Made by a program: the position numbers and the translations under genes. A model generated the notes under the pieces. The model had not been told where the DNA came from. It saw only the letters and a list, made by a program, of their open reading frames with translations, and searched no databases. A stretch of 64,000 bases of DNA. Origin: Setophaga petechia (taxonomy: Eukaryota; Chordata; Aves; Passeriformes; Parulidae). Location of the stretch: contig JANCRA010000030.1 in assembly GCA_024362935.1 (NCBI GenBank), positions 10,148,953 to 10,212,952 of the forward strand. The letters are read 5' to 3'. This document shows, in pieces, positions 12,090 to 23,665 of this stretch (positions within the stretch are counted from its first letter, which is position 1; each line of letters starts with the position of its first letter).

Positions 12090-12370
12090 GCAATGGGCTC
12101 CTCCACTGCGTCTGCACCTCATCAATCACGCATTGTCTGCCGGAGAGGCGAGCCTTGTAAATGTCACATCCACTCAGGCCCGAGGAGAGGCGAATCAAAA
12201 TGCAGCGAGGAGTTTTAATTGGATAGTGTAATTAAACTAAAAAACCCCAGCAGAATAGCTTTGACAGGATAGATGAAGACCCCTTTTAATAGGGCTACAA
12301 AACAGATTTGTTAAAAGGATGAGGCAATGCGCGCTCCTGATTGCGCTCAGGAGAACTTTTATGAGCGGCT
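12090..12370. promoter_or_regulatory. Candidate enhancer with PBX/HOX/MEIS-type motifs
   Basis: ATCAATCA at 12121-12128 is the reverse complement of the PBX-HOX site TGATTGAT. TGACAG at 12262-12267 fits MEIS/TGIF, TTTTAATTGG lies near 12213, and TTTTATGAG at 12357-12365 resembles a posterior HOX/CDX site. The block is non-repetitive. Binding is inferred from motifs only. Confidence 0.3.
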
Positions 12371-13109
12371 GTTGGAGGGGCTGCAGTTAATCAGCACTGC
12401 AGTGCCCGGCTGCTCCTGCCCCTGCCAGGCCTGGGGACCCTTGCTGCCAGCCCTTCTCTGCAGGGACAGGTCCTGCTGAGGGCTGCCCTGGCACAGCCCG
12501 AGCCCATTGGGCACACGGAGCCATCTGTGCCCGCTGCCCCTGCTGCCCGCGCAGCGTGCCCACGGCTGGGCTCTGCCCTTCTGTTCCACGCTCGGATGTT
12601 CCTTTCACTCCCAGCCTGAAGTTTGGGAACATTTTCTCTGCTGAACTTGTTTTTTACCTTCTGGTCAGAGCCTGTGACTAGTCTCCTGTTGAGTAGGAAT
12701 TTTACTGTGTTACTACTGCATCCCTCTGTGAGCAGGGATATCAGGTACCATGATATTGTGATATTTTGTGCACCAATTGCAGAGCACACCCTGCCTCTGC
12801 TCTGGCCCCACTGCAGGCTCTGAGCAAACCTGCAACAGCTCTGTTTGGGCCCCCAGAGAAGCAGGAACCCAATGCCCTCCCAACACTTCCTGGGTATTTT
12901 CAGCCCTTCCACAACCCAACAACGAATTCATTAAATTAGTACTACCCAATGTGCATAATCAGGAGAAACTGGCCACCGAATTAAAACATCAAACACCTTT
13001 AGCTTTAAATGAAAACTACATAAAGGGGGTTCAGGCATGGCTCTGGCTATCACTTGCAGCCAGGGTGAATACTGCTGGAAAAGCTATTTTTGTGCAGATG
13101 TGGAATTCA

Positions 13110-13400
13110 ATGGGAAAGACTGACTCGTGTAGCAACATCAATCAAAACGTCGGCTCGGCTGGCAGCTCCCGACAGTAAGGCAGGTTCAAAGGTCACGGGA
13201 TAAAGAAAAAGCCAAGCTCTGGTTCAGCTCTAATATCTCCTCGCTGGAAGTCTCACCGAGGTACCTGCCCCCCTTCTGGACTCGCAGCTTTCATTAATCT
13301 TCTTGCCATCTTTTTTAACTAGTCATGCAGAACCGCTCGATAGCGAGACATATAATGGGGAGGCCCTGTGCCTATTACCAGGTTAACACTCTGTTAAGCC
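13110..13400. promoter_or_regulatory. Candidate enhancer with DR1 nuclear-receptor site and PBX-type motif
   Basis: GGTTCAAAGGTCA at 13183-13195 is a full direct repeat of two nuclear-receptor half sites spaced by one base, the HNF4/COUP-TF/RXR pattern. ATCAATCA lies at 13137-13144. The surrounding sequence is unique and contains unusual CpGs for an intron. Function is inference. Confidence 0.32.
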
Positions 13401-14481
13401 CCAGTGCAACAATGGAATCAGAATTTAAAGGAAATCTTCAGCTGCAGGGTGCAAAGCGGGCAATTAAATTACAAACTGAAGTTACCCATGTACTCCGTGA
13501 CCTACGGAACACTTTGTTTACACTTACCTTCATACCCAGGGTATTTTGACAAAGCAACTGAGATGTCTCTGCTTCATGAAAACAAAAAAAAAAGACACAT
13601 AAAGGATCACAGAGCATGTTGCTTCAGTGTTTCAAGTAAATTATCAAATAAATCCAATTTCTGCAGCTCCTGTGAAGCACAGCTGCCTGGGAGAGCCCTG
13701 GGCAGGCTCTGATCAGGTGTGCTGGCACAGGGGGCTGCCCTGGGCTCTGCACTCCCTGCCCAGCTCAGCTGTGCCCAGCAGCCCTGGGCATCCATCAGGG
13801 CCACTCAGGCCACAGAGCACTGCACATGGCAGTGGGCAGTGACACTGAAGTTTCTCCCCTGTCCAAGTAATGTAAGAGACATTACCAGAATCAGATTTCC
13901 TTTAAATTACACTATTGCAAAGGGATATAATTGTATTAAACGTATTATGTTGCTTCCTTAAGACTTTATATTATGTACACTTAATTGAGATACAAAGCTC
14001 TTTTCAGCTATAAAAATGACAACTACTTTATTAAGGCTTAAATCTTATTTCTCCATGATAGGATGCTTCCTTTCAAGACTCAAAACATTCAGAATCTCTC
14101 ATGATAATCAGGCTGAACCTGATTTAAAGAAGATGTTCGTGCCCAGCGTTGTCAGGTTCTAATGGCATCGAAGCAAGCCAGCAGGGCCATTAACTCTCCC
14201 CTCAGTCTAAATCCAGGGAGTCTGATTTAATTTACAAATAAAACTCCAAATTCTGACCCAGGGCCACTACAAGGGCAAACAAAAATCATCAGCCATCCCT
14301 GCCTACAATCCCCCCACTAATGGCAAATGAGATGCCAGAGCTTTCTGTTCTCATTTTCTGCCCTCACTGAAGGCAGCTCTGAGTTCTGTGAACTCTCAGC
14401 ACAGGAAAACTCAGCCTGTCCAAAACGGCTCCAAGCTGTCCATCAACATCCCCACCACGTCAGCTCTGAAGCTGCTGAGCC

Positions 14482-14485
<4 letters not shown>

Positions 14486-14530
<45 letters not shown>
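14486..14530. repeat. (AC)n microsatellite
   Basis: About 22 uninterrupted AC units on the plus strand. In the MAPKAP1 transcript this reads as (GU)n, a known binding context for CELF and TDP-43 type proteins. Confidence 0.97.
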
Positions 14531-14534
<4 letters not shown>

Positions 14535-14704
14535 CACCAAAGCTTCTGTGCAGGAGCCAGTGCAGGGGGAAGCAAAGAACACGAGCACGAGACTCCCACT
14601 GCACCCTCACGCTGCTCCCAGCACCCAGCCTCCACTCCTACACCCCCTGCCCTCACTAAAAAGGAGGAGGCTGGTGCAAACCCTTCAGCTCTTCAGAGCC
14701 ACAG

Positions 14705-14971
14705 AGCCCAGCCCAGCAGAGCTCAGCCCAGCAGAGCCCAGCCCAGCCCAGCAGAGCCCAGCTCAGCCCAGCCCAGCCCAGCCCAGCCCAGCCCAGCCCA
14801 GCCCAGCCCAGCCCAGCCCAGCCCAGCCCAGCCCAGCCCAGCAGAGCCCAGCCCAGCCCAGCCCAGCCCAGCCCAGCAGAGCACAGCCCAGCAGAGCACA
14901 GTCCAGCCCAGCCCAGCCCAGCCCAGCCCAGCCCAGCCCAGCCCAGCCCAGCCCAGCCCAGCCCAGCCCAG
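14705..14971. repeat. (CCCAG)n pentanucleotide array
   Basis: About 50 CCCAG units with occasional CAGAG or CTCAG variants. On the MAPKAP1 sense strand it reads (GGGCT)n, a dense series of G3 tracts with two-base loops that favours G-quadruplexes. Confidence 0.95.
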
Positions 14972-17027
14972 CTGGTTCTAACCCCACTGAGGTGCCCGGG
15001 GAGGGAAGGCAGCCCCAAACCCTGAGCCCAGCATGATGGGACAAGCATGAGCACTTCTGAAAGAGGAGATGGAGCAGGTTTGTGTTACAAGAGATAAAAA
15101 CATGAAAACAAAATATATTGCAGAACTCAAAGACCTTATCTGTACCCAGCTTCTCTTTGCAATAATTCATTCAAGAAAGATCCGGGAATAATTTTTGATG
15201 TAAACTCTGCTACAAACATACATCACCGTGCTGATAAAAATCACAGACAAAACTTGTGAAATACAGTGAGTTTCATTCCTTTATGCTACTAAAATAACTT
15301 TTTTCCATTTAAAATTCAAGAGATACTGATCTGCTGTTCAGTTCCCCAAAATGCATCATTCTGAGATGTCACACTAAAAGTCTTTTCCGCTGGCCTAAAA
15401 TAATGACTTTTGGAACATCTTTAGTGAGTTGGGAAAAGGTCAGCAGTTTCAGGAGGAAGTATTTTCTCCTTTTGGAACTGTGCTGAACCATTATTTAGCA
15501 GGAGAAGTTTAAGATGTTCACACAAAAATGAGCAAATAAGCCCCTCAGTACCGTCATGGCTGCCTTGGTTGCAACCCGTCAGTGTCCTCTGCAAAGCCAC
15601 TGTGGTTCTTCACTCACCTGTCCCCATGTGCAGGCACTGCCCTCCTGCACCTGGGCTCTGTTTGGGGGTTGAAACTCCTGGGCTGGCAGGATTTGGGTAC
15701 AAACACAACTCCCACAACAGCAGGAGGTGCCTCTGGGGCTGGAGAGCCCCATCCTGCAGGATGAGGTCCGAGGTGACAGCAGTGGAAACCTCAGGTTTCA
15801 ACTGGACTTTCAAATAAAGCCTTGCTTTGAGGGCACCATTTTATCCCCTCAATGTCTGCATTTGCAGAAACGTGGGTACAGAGCAGAGATGTAACAGGAT
15901 TTACCAGCACAAACTGCCCCTTGCACTGTACACAAAATCCTCACGTGTTTCAGACTGCCAGGTCACTGGGGAAGCTTCTCCTTGGGATTGTGCCTACCCA
16001 AGGACCATGAAATCTTGATGGAGAGACAGAAAAGGAAGACAATGACTAAACCAAGAACATGGAGTAGGAAGGGGTAATGAAGGGGAGAAGGATATAGTTC
16101 AATAATTGCTGATAAAATCTGTGGCAGCCATAAATTTACTCTTCCAAGAGAATTCAACAGATCATTACCTCTGTAAATATGTATCACATAATTCTCCCTC
16201 TCTGTCACCTTGCAGATAAGTACTTAATACCAGCATCTCACTACCCTGCAGAGGCACAAGTGCAATAAAATCCATCTGAGCTTTTGAACTGCAGTCACTT
16301 TTTGATACCAGACGGTTCCATTTTGGCCCCAGTGGGAGCCATTGCCCAAATCTCCCAGGGCCCATCCTGTGCTTTTTAAAACAACTTTTCCAGATACAGA
16401 CTCTCATTCCTCTCCTGACACAAGCAGAAGCCTTTGCTTTTGGAGTTGCACTCCACAGAGCCAGCTCTGACCTCTGGGCAATGGCTGAGCTGGCATGTCC
16501 AGCCTGTCCCCAGACCTGGCTGTCACTGCTGTCCTGGCCCAGTCACCACCACAGCATGCCCAGAGTGGCACCTTCAGTGCCAGTGACCCTGCAGCCATGG
16601 CTGGGGCAAATCCAGGCTGAGCTGACACTCTCTGTATGTAAGAGATCTCCAGTTGCACCAAAGACATTTAAAACCAGCCTGGAAGTTAAAAAGTGCCCAA
16701 AAATTGCAGTTACGTTGAAACATGGATTTGCTGGCTGTGCTGCAGGGCTGGAGACAGCTGGGCAGAGCCAGTGTTCCCTTGGTGTCACAGTGGGCAAGAA
16801 ACACTGAGTGATGCCATTAGCTGAGAGCAGCATCAGAGGACACTCGTAAAATGTGTGTCTGCTTATGCTGTGTTCTCTGTAACAGAACTGAGTCAGATTA
16901 AAAACATCCTGTAATGAAAAAAACACACCTATAGAAAGAAAAGGACATGGTAGCAATAATTCTTTGGACATGGAGCACATCCAGGGAGGCAGAGAAGAGA
17001 GAACATAAATAAAAAGGAACTACTCAC

Positions 17028-17165
17028 TTGGGCTTTTTTCTTCCGCAAGGTCACAGGCACAGAGGAGTTCAGAATCGATTGAAATGGGTTTCTGCTTAAT
17101 CCAAAACTTAGTGCTGGCCTTCTGATTAGTAACAGGGTCTATCTCTACCTTGTCTCCAGAAATAC
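17028..17165 (-). CDS. MAPKAP1: MAPKAP1 coding exon: central PH domain
   Basis: This 138-nt exon encodes about residues 403-449: two bases finish Gly, then [45 protein letters not shown], and one base of a Ser codon. The acceptor is TTTCTCATCTCAG|GT and the donor CCCAA|GTGAGT. This is the core of the PH domain, which binds phosphoinositides and in the resting state covers the mTOR kinase domain. The second Lys of KQKP aligns with K428, one of the reported PIP3-binding residues. The only difference I see from remembered human sequence is Glu for Asp in DSELL. Phase 1 at both ends and 46 codons also make it frame-neutral if skipped, though I know of no such isoform. Confidence 0.97.
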
Positions 17166-20100
17166 CTGAGATGAGAAAGAATAGAGAGCCACAAGAGTGA
17201 TCTGTTTAACCGATTTCATATCAGCCGTTTGACACACTTTATAAATCTTAAATGGGCTGAAGGTATATTGCCCTTCTGGGCTTTCTGAAAGCACGGGAGC
17301 TTTGGAAACCAGAAGCAAATGGTTATCAAACTGCATTGATAATCTGCATTTTATTCTCCTGCATAAGCATACCAAAAGAAAGAAATATCACAGAAAAGAT
17401 TCTTCTACACGGATACAGAGCTCTTCTGGAAGCAGTAGCTACACGAGCTGTGAGATTTATAGGAGATAGTGCTGGTTTTGCAGCCACCACTGCTCTGTGT
17501 AACAGACACTATCACCACCCACCCCTCTCCATCTGCTGCACAGCAGACATGCACTCCTACAATAACAGAACCAGAGGTTCAGCATGTGCTGGGTTGGGAG
17601 GGACCCATCGGGATCACAGAGCCCAATGCTGGCCCTGCACAGGACACCCAGCAGCCCCACTGTGCCTGGAGCACTGTCCCAGCACTGCCTCTGGCACCCA
17701 GGCAGGGCTGATGCTTTCCAGGGAAGCCTGTTCCAGAGCCCAGCCCTGCTCTGGGTGAAAATCCCTCCCCTGATACCCAACCTCAGTGTCCCTGACTCGG
17801 CTTCAGCTGCTGCCCTGAGCCCTGCCACAGCCACGAGAGCAGAGATTGGCACCCTCTGCTCCCCTTGAGAGGGTGCTACAGCCCCCAGCGAGCTCTGACC
17901 CCACAGAGCACCCTCATCTCTCCCCACGACACTTCCCCTCCAGACCCTTCCCACCCCATGGCTCCTTTGGATGCTCTCTAACAGCTTCATGTCCCTTTTA
18001 CATTGTGGTGCCCACAGCAGCACACAGGACTCAAGGTGAGGCCACACCAGGGCAGAGGGGATCCTGCTGGAACCAGCTCAGGAGCTGAACTGGGCTGAGC
18101 AAACTTCCCAGACAGCTTTTTACACCTTAAAAACAATGATGTGTCTTCAGGCATGAGTTACAGCGTGAAGCTCGTGAGACATCAACAAAAGAAATATAGG
18201 AAAAAGTATTTAAATATCATTTAACTTTTGCATCTCTGGGAAAAAAAAAGCAGAAAACCTTCCCCCTCCTGAGGGTTCTGACAAGGAGGAGCCTGGGGGG
18301 GTCTGGCTGCAGCCCCTGCCCTGAGACCAGGCCAGCCTCACCCACCCCATGGGTCATGGGAGCCCCCCAAACCCAACAATGCATTAAACACACCTCACAG
18401 CAGAGAGATCACATTGCAATTAAGCATTGTATCAAGAGTCCAATTAACACCCAGGCTCCTGGAACTCACTAATTTGAGTAGGCTGAGGCTGTATCTGGAG
18501 CCCATTTTGGTTTGTGATTTAATTTTGGACAGATTATGTAAAATTGGTGTTGGTATTTCACTGTAATGGTTCATTATTCCAAATGGTATTTGCTGTGGTT
18601 TAAGGAAAATATGGAAGTTGATGATACAAAGTCTCATTTTCTCACTAAAAAAAAGTCAGGGGAAGTTCTAAAAATAAAGGTGCAAATTCTTGATGCGTGA
18701 GGGCTGTTCCCCATCTCTTCCTCTAAGAGCATCACCCCTATAAATATCCTCAAAAAAATGTCACTGTTTGGTCCTGCAACTTCAGAATTCACAGTCAGTC
18801 AATACTGTTAATGCACCTTGTTAATTTGATAGGATTTGTCAGGTAACTCCACTGGAAAATTATATAAAACTGTTCCAGATGAACAGATGATAGTGACATG
18901 AATTAAAGTGATAGAACAATAGTGGAATATAAACCAGAAATGACACCCAAAGTGGCTGTTGATTTATTGCCATCCTGAGTTTGGTTCTGGGCTTCCATGT
19001 ATATTAGTGCTACAAATCTGGGTCCATTTAGCAGCGAGATGCTCATACATACATCACCAGCTCCTGCTCCAAGCCAAGGTCACTCCCCATTGCATCAATC
19101 TTCTCAGCAGAGGCTACTTCACCATTTTGTAACCATCTCAGATGGAACAGACTTCCTCCTCTTTCATCTTTTTTTTATCATGTAAAATACACTTTAACTT
19201 CTATTATTTTTATCTGCAAATTGTTGCTGTATACTTCATCCATTATTTCTGTATCTCGACATCACTGGCTGAAGCTCACCCACATCCAGAGAGTACATTG
19301 ACAAAGAATGTTGTCTTTTTTGTGTTATTGTTCTCACAATCTGGATGTGTTGAAACCTAAAATCAAAACAGTATTGTGTCTGTGGCTTCTGCAGTCTCTG
19401 TCTCACAGCACAAATCACTCATACTCAATACACAAGTGAAAATGCTCCTTCTACTATTTTTAAATTCATTCATTTTGTCAAAAGGAATGCCATCAATGCA
19501 TGGGTCCTGTAGCAGTGTTCTGTTCTTGCTCCCTTTGTTGGGCTCTGCAATTGCCCCCTCCCCTCTCTGAAACACTTGCCAGCAGTTGTTTTCCCAGCCA
19601 ATATGCTCCTGTTAGTTGTGTTAATGTAATACACAAGTAAATGTGTCTTATTCCTCCAGCACAGGATAGAGCCTTTGTAAAAGTGCTGAGAGTGCTGCTG
19701 TGTGTGCATTACCCTGTGATATGGGCTGAAACACAAACCCCAGACCTTAAACTGCCACCTTAGATGCAAAAACCCCATCACTCAGAGGGCTGGGCACTCC
19801 TCCCATGGCCATGCACGTATCACCTTTTACTACAGAGCTACACACAATGTACAGAAAATCAGATTTACTCCCATGTTTGTCATAAACCTTGTCTCACATT
19901 CAATGATCAGGCCTGAAAACAGCTGAAACATTCCAAAAAGTGCAATCCACTCCTGCACAGCCCCTGACACCACTGATCTGCCAACGAGGAGCAAAGGGGT
20001 GACAGAGCATTTTTGGGGTCCTTGAGAAACACTTGCCCTGCCACAGCTGCCACATGGAACTGATGGCACAAAAAAGAAAAGTCTTTGCCACTGGCCATCA

Positions 20101-21549
20101 CCAAACTGCTGCAGAAAGCTCCCAGGCCAGGCACCTCGACTGAAGACAAAAAAGGAGCCCCTGTTTTTCCATTCCAGGGAGGAAGAAGCCTGTCACTACA
20201 CTCATCAGCCCAAACCCACACAGCCCCCCAGTCCTTGTTTTACAAATCTTGATCTTCTAATGTCTTTAAAAGATTCAGGAGAAAGCCCAGCAACTTACTC
20301 AGACGTTATCAAAAGGTTTTGATTTTCTGCATTTGCCTAAGGTTTGAACACCCTGCTGGAGTTTTCTTTGATTAAAAAAAAAAAAAGATTATAAAGCCCC
20401 ATTGTCAGTGCACTGCCATCAAAATCACACAAGTTCACAGATTGTTATAAAAGGGAAATTTTATGGTCCTTACAGCACTGGGCAGGGTCAGCTCCTCCAC
20501 TGCTGCACAAGTTAAGCCATTTGTTTCATTTAACAGCTCTTCTCCCTCAACCATTTATCTTTAGTGATCTGTCATGACCTTTTCAAGCTCTCATTTCTGA
20601 CACTTCCCAGATACAGTGAGTCAAACTTCCCTGGAAGCAAACTATCACACCCCGAGAGTTTGCTCAAGGCAGCAAACATGCCCAGCACTGCCCTGCTCCA
20701 GCACCACAGATAAATCCTGCCTCAACTAGACAGCTCAAAATAAACCAAAAAAGCCTCTTCTGTGAGAATTTTACACTCACATACTCTTACATGTGCTTCA
20801 GGATGGAGGAGTGAAGGGACTGGAGTGACAATAATACAGGAGTTGGTATAGTTTAACAATTCTGAATTCTACAGAATAAATGTATTTTGTAAACATTATG
20901 GCACTTAATATCTTACTGCTGAATCATTTCTTTATGGAAGTATTTGCAGGAATGTCACAGGTCACCTACCAATGCATCATTAATCAAATTTTCACAATTT
21001 AAACACAAAGATAAAAAGCCATTCAATCATTTTAAAACAGTAATGGGGCTTTTATAATTCAGGATTCTGTCAGCCCTTGGCCTTCAGGTTTTCAAAAGCA
21101 TTCAGCGAGCCAATAAGGACAATATAAAACCTTTAGAGAATGCTCATTTATTTTGTTCCCCCTCAAATTTCCACTAGGTCGTTAAAAATCTTTCAGTCTC
21201 AGAAAAGGAAAAACCCAATAACTCCCAATTTTGCAAAGCCTCATTTAAAAATAACAAAACAGTTGGCAAGAAGCTTTCCATTAGGAAGCCTAGACTGAAA
21301 AAAAGAGACGAGGTCATTAAATAATGGCCTTCCTTCAGAGGCAACATGTGCAACTGATTGGGGATAATAAAAATACTGAAGTATTTTCAAGGGAAAGCAA
21401 CATTTTTAACTGCTGAAACACCAGCAACACTTTCAAGCGCTCCATGAGAAAATGGACCAAGGTGATAATGATGGATTCAGAGAGGCAGAGATGCCAGGCA
21501 GGGCTGGCACAGCCCTGAGCTGCCCTGTGCCAGGCAGGGGTGGGTTTAC
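17166..21549 (-). other. MAPKAP1: MAPKAP1 intron (4.4 kb)
   Basis: It contains a CR1 copy at 17574-18085; the rest is unique AT-rich sequence with short homopolymer runs (for example the A run near 20372-20384). No gene is recognised. Confidence 0.85.
17574..18085 (-). mobile_element. CR1 LINE fragment, 3' part
   Basis: Read on the plus strand it begins GGTTGGGAGGGACCC and ATCACAGAGCCC, the reverse complement of a CR1 3' end. It continues with the familiar CR1 tail region (CCTGTTCCAGAGCCCAGCCC, then a stretch ending CAAGGTGAGGCCACACCAGG). About 500 bp, diverged and without an intact reading frame. Confidence 0.8.
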
Positions 21550-21690
21550 CTAACTGCACGTCCGTGGTGAAGCGCAGCCGGTGGATCATGCTGACTTTGA
21601 AGGACTTGTAGTGGTGGCTGCTGAGCATGTCCTGCACCGTGGCAATGTCGATCTGGGGGTCCTCCTCCGACACCTCTTCTCCTCTTGAAC
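21550..21690 (-). CDS. MAPKAP1: MAPKAP1 coding exon: linker and start of PH domain
   Basis: This 141-nt exon encodes about residues 357-403. It opens [20 protein letters not shown], continues through [19 protein letters not shown] and ends with one base of a Gly codon. The acceptor is TTGTCTTGCAG|GT and the donor TTAG|GTAAAC. It carries the linker between the Ras-binding and PH domains and the first PH strands. The second Thr of FTTD aligns with human T398, a reported AKT/S6K phosphorylation site, and the first Arg of HRLRF with R393, a reported phosphoinositide-contact residue; both are kept. The linker part is the least conserved stretch in the window ([11 protein letters not shown] here against SRADGVFEEDS in human, from memory). 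Confidence 0.97.
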
Positions 21691-21980
21691 CTGCAAGACA
21701 AGGCCCAGGGGCTCCTGAAGGGAGGTTTGGCTCAGGGCAGCGCCACACCTGGGGGCTGCCCCAGGGGCTCTGGAAATGCCCCCCTCCACCCCAGGGCAGC
21801 CACCAGGGCACTGAGGCCACGATGGCACTGGAGGATGTGTGGAGAGCAGCACACCGTGCTGGGGGCCACCTCCCCGGGGGCACAGGCAGCCCTGTGGGTA
21901 CCCAGGGGGTGAGCAGGGCACCCTGCTGGCCACACACCCCCTGTCCCCCAGCGAGGAGGCCAGAGCTGCCCAAAAGCCAT

Positions 21981-22137
21981 CCAGAGGTGTCTGTCCCCAG
22001 AGGTGTCTGTCTGTCCCCAGAGGTGTCTGTCCCCAGAGGTGCCTGTCCCCAGAGGTGTCTGTCTGTCCCCAGAGGTGCCTGTCTGTCCCCAGAGGTGTCT
22101 GTCTGTCCCCAGAGGTGCCTGTCCCCAGAGGTGCCCC
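21981..22137. repeat. 18/22-bp minisatellite
   Basis: Units CCAGAGGTGTCTGTCCCC (18 bp) alternate with a form that has TCTG duplicated (22 bp). GTGTCTG and GTGCCTG variants occur. The array lies about 290 bp from the acceptor of the 21550-21690 exon. Confidence 0.9.
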
Positions 22138-22199
22138 CCGGATGCCAGCACAGATGCCCCACGTGCCAGCAGCACCTCGGGCACGCTGATGTGGAGCTG

Positions 22200-22460
22200 C
22201 ACTTTATTTACTGATTAGTATTCTCATTACCACTGCAGGTACTGCCTTTATAAAAGGCAACAACTCATTAAGCCAAAATGCCAATTACTGAAAAAATATA
22301 ACACACTTTAAAGATTTTTTACATTTTATGACGTTGGATTAACACCAATTTCAACATTACTATAATGTGATATATAATTGCACAGAGTAATTTCGATGCC
22401 AGCTGCTAATAAAGCACCTCAGCTCGAAATGATCATTCAGATGCTGGTAGATAAAGTGGC
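22200..22460. promoter_or_regulatory. Candidate AT-rich noncoding element
   Basis: Non-repetitive block with TTTATTTACTGATTAG, CTCATTAAG, TATATAATTG, CTGCTAATAAAG and TAGATAAAG motifs, next to a GC-rich minisatellite. Only motif content supports it. Confidence 0.2.
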
Positions 22461-23568
22461 ATAAATATGTTTGAAAACTGATTTAGCTTCTTATAGGAGA
22501 TCCTGAGGAATGACACGTTTTGTTTAATATCCTGGCTAATGTAGTCCTAAAAGCTGAACCAACTGCCAGTTCAGAGAACTAAATTTGCTGCAGGAGATTA
22601 ATGAAAACTCTATGTTTTGCTGAAATCTTAATAATGGGAAGATGAGATGATGGAGTTTTAGTACAGATCTTAAAGCTCCAGCAAAGCAGGTACCAGCTTG
22701 TCAGATTTTTCAGTATTAATTTTGCTTGAGACTTGTACTGTTGGAGTGGCCTCAACACTACACCACTGTGAGCATCTGCTGCTAAATGAGTCCAAAGCCA
22801 CATGGGGAGCATAAAGCAGGAGATTCCCAAGACACAGAGTTTCACCACAGCTTTCCCAGAGCTGCCCTTCTCACACACCTCAGACCCTCCTTTGGGGAAG
22901 GGGGACACCAAAGGGTTAAGCTACAAATTGGGCTGTGCCATTTGACTTGAAAGGATTCCAAAAATCAAATTAAACAGTCTCCATGTGAATTTATGCAGAG
23001 CCATCTTAACACTGCAAGCACTCCGTGCTCCAGAATGACAAGATAAATTGTAATGGCTCCTTCCGAGACATTACAATGCATTTTGTCACAGACCCCTGTG
23101 TTAATGTCTCTATACTATGGATTATCATAATGTATCATGTCAAACCCTCATGCTGCACTACTCCACAGATACACTGAGATATGTCAAACTTTTTGGTGCA
23201 TCTTGAGGGGCTGTAGTGCGGCAGAGCCTGGCAGCAGGCACGAGGGTGGCAATGGCACTGCTGCCCCTCTGCCCAGAGCCAGCCAGGACCCTGCTCCGGG
23301 CTGGAGAGCAGTGCCCACAGCCCTGGCCCCACACTGTGCGCTCACAATGGCACCTGTGCTGGACAGGAGCTGGGACAGGGCAGCAGTGACCCCTCCAGCT
23401 GAGCCTGGGCTGCCCACACAGCCCCAGGACACACCTGAGCCCCCGTGGAGCACAGTGAGCTGGGTCACTCATGCCCATCTCCTCACTGGAAACCCCGATT
23501 CCCCAGTGAGACAGCAGCAGTGGAAAACAGCACCAGCCCCGTGAGCTGGAGGTGAGGCAGGAGCCAAA

Positions 23569-23665
23569 GCAGGAGCCTCCTGCCACGGGGACCCAGCCAC
23601 AGCAGGAGCCTCCTGCCACGGGGACACAGCCACAGCAGGAGCCCCCTGTGCCAGGGCCCCTGGCA
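23569..23665. repeat. 33-bp tandem repeat, about three copies
   Basis: Two near-identical 33-bp units starting GCAGGAGCCTCCTGCCACGG (23569-23601, 23602-23634) and a diverged third. The unit is 11 codons long and includes the palindrome GGAGCCTCC. Confidence 0.85.

Larger units (their letters stand above)
7725..17027 (-). other. MAPKAP1: MAPKAP1 intron (9.3 kb)
   Basis: No second gene is recognised. It holds AT-rich candidate regulatory blocks (8460-8860, 10540-10960, 12090-12370, 13110-13400), an AC dinucleotide run (14486-14530) and a CCCAG pentanucleotide array (14705-14971). The remainder is unremarkable unique sequence. Confidence 0.85.

Noticed and set aside
14388..15054. Overlapping open frames with Ala-Gln-Pro-Ser repeats
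   Set aside because: Produced by the CCCAG pentanucleotide array, open in three frames.
17457..18047. 196-codon minus-strand frame
   Set aside because: It lies within a CR1 fragment but does not read as an intact reverse transcriptase or endonuclease; it is a chance opening in a decayed element.
22579..22911. 110-codon minus-strand frame in unique sequence
   Set aside because: No recognised domain, no splice-supported neighbours, and it sits inside an intron. Length is within chance expectation for 64 kb.
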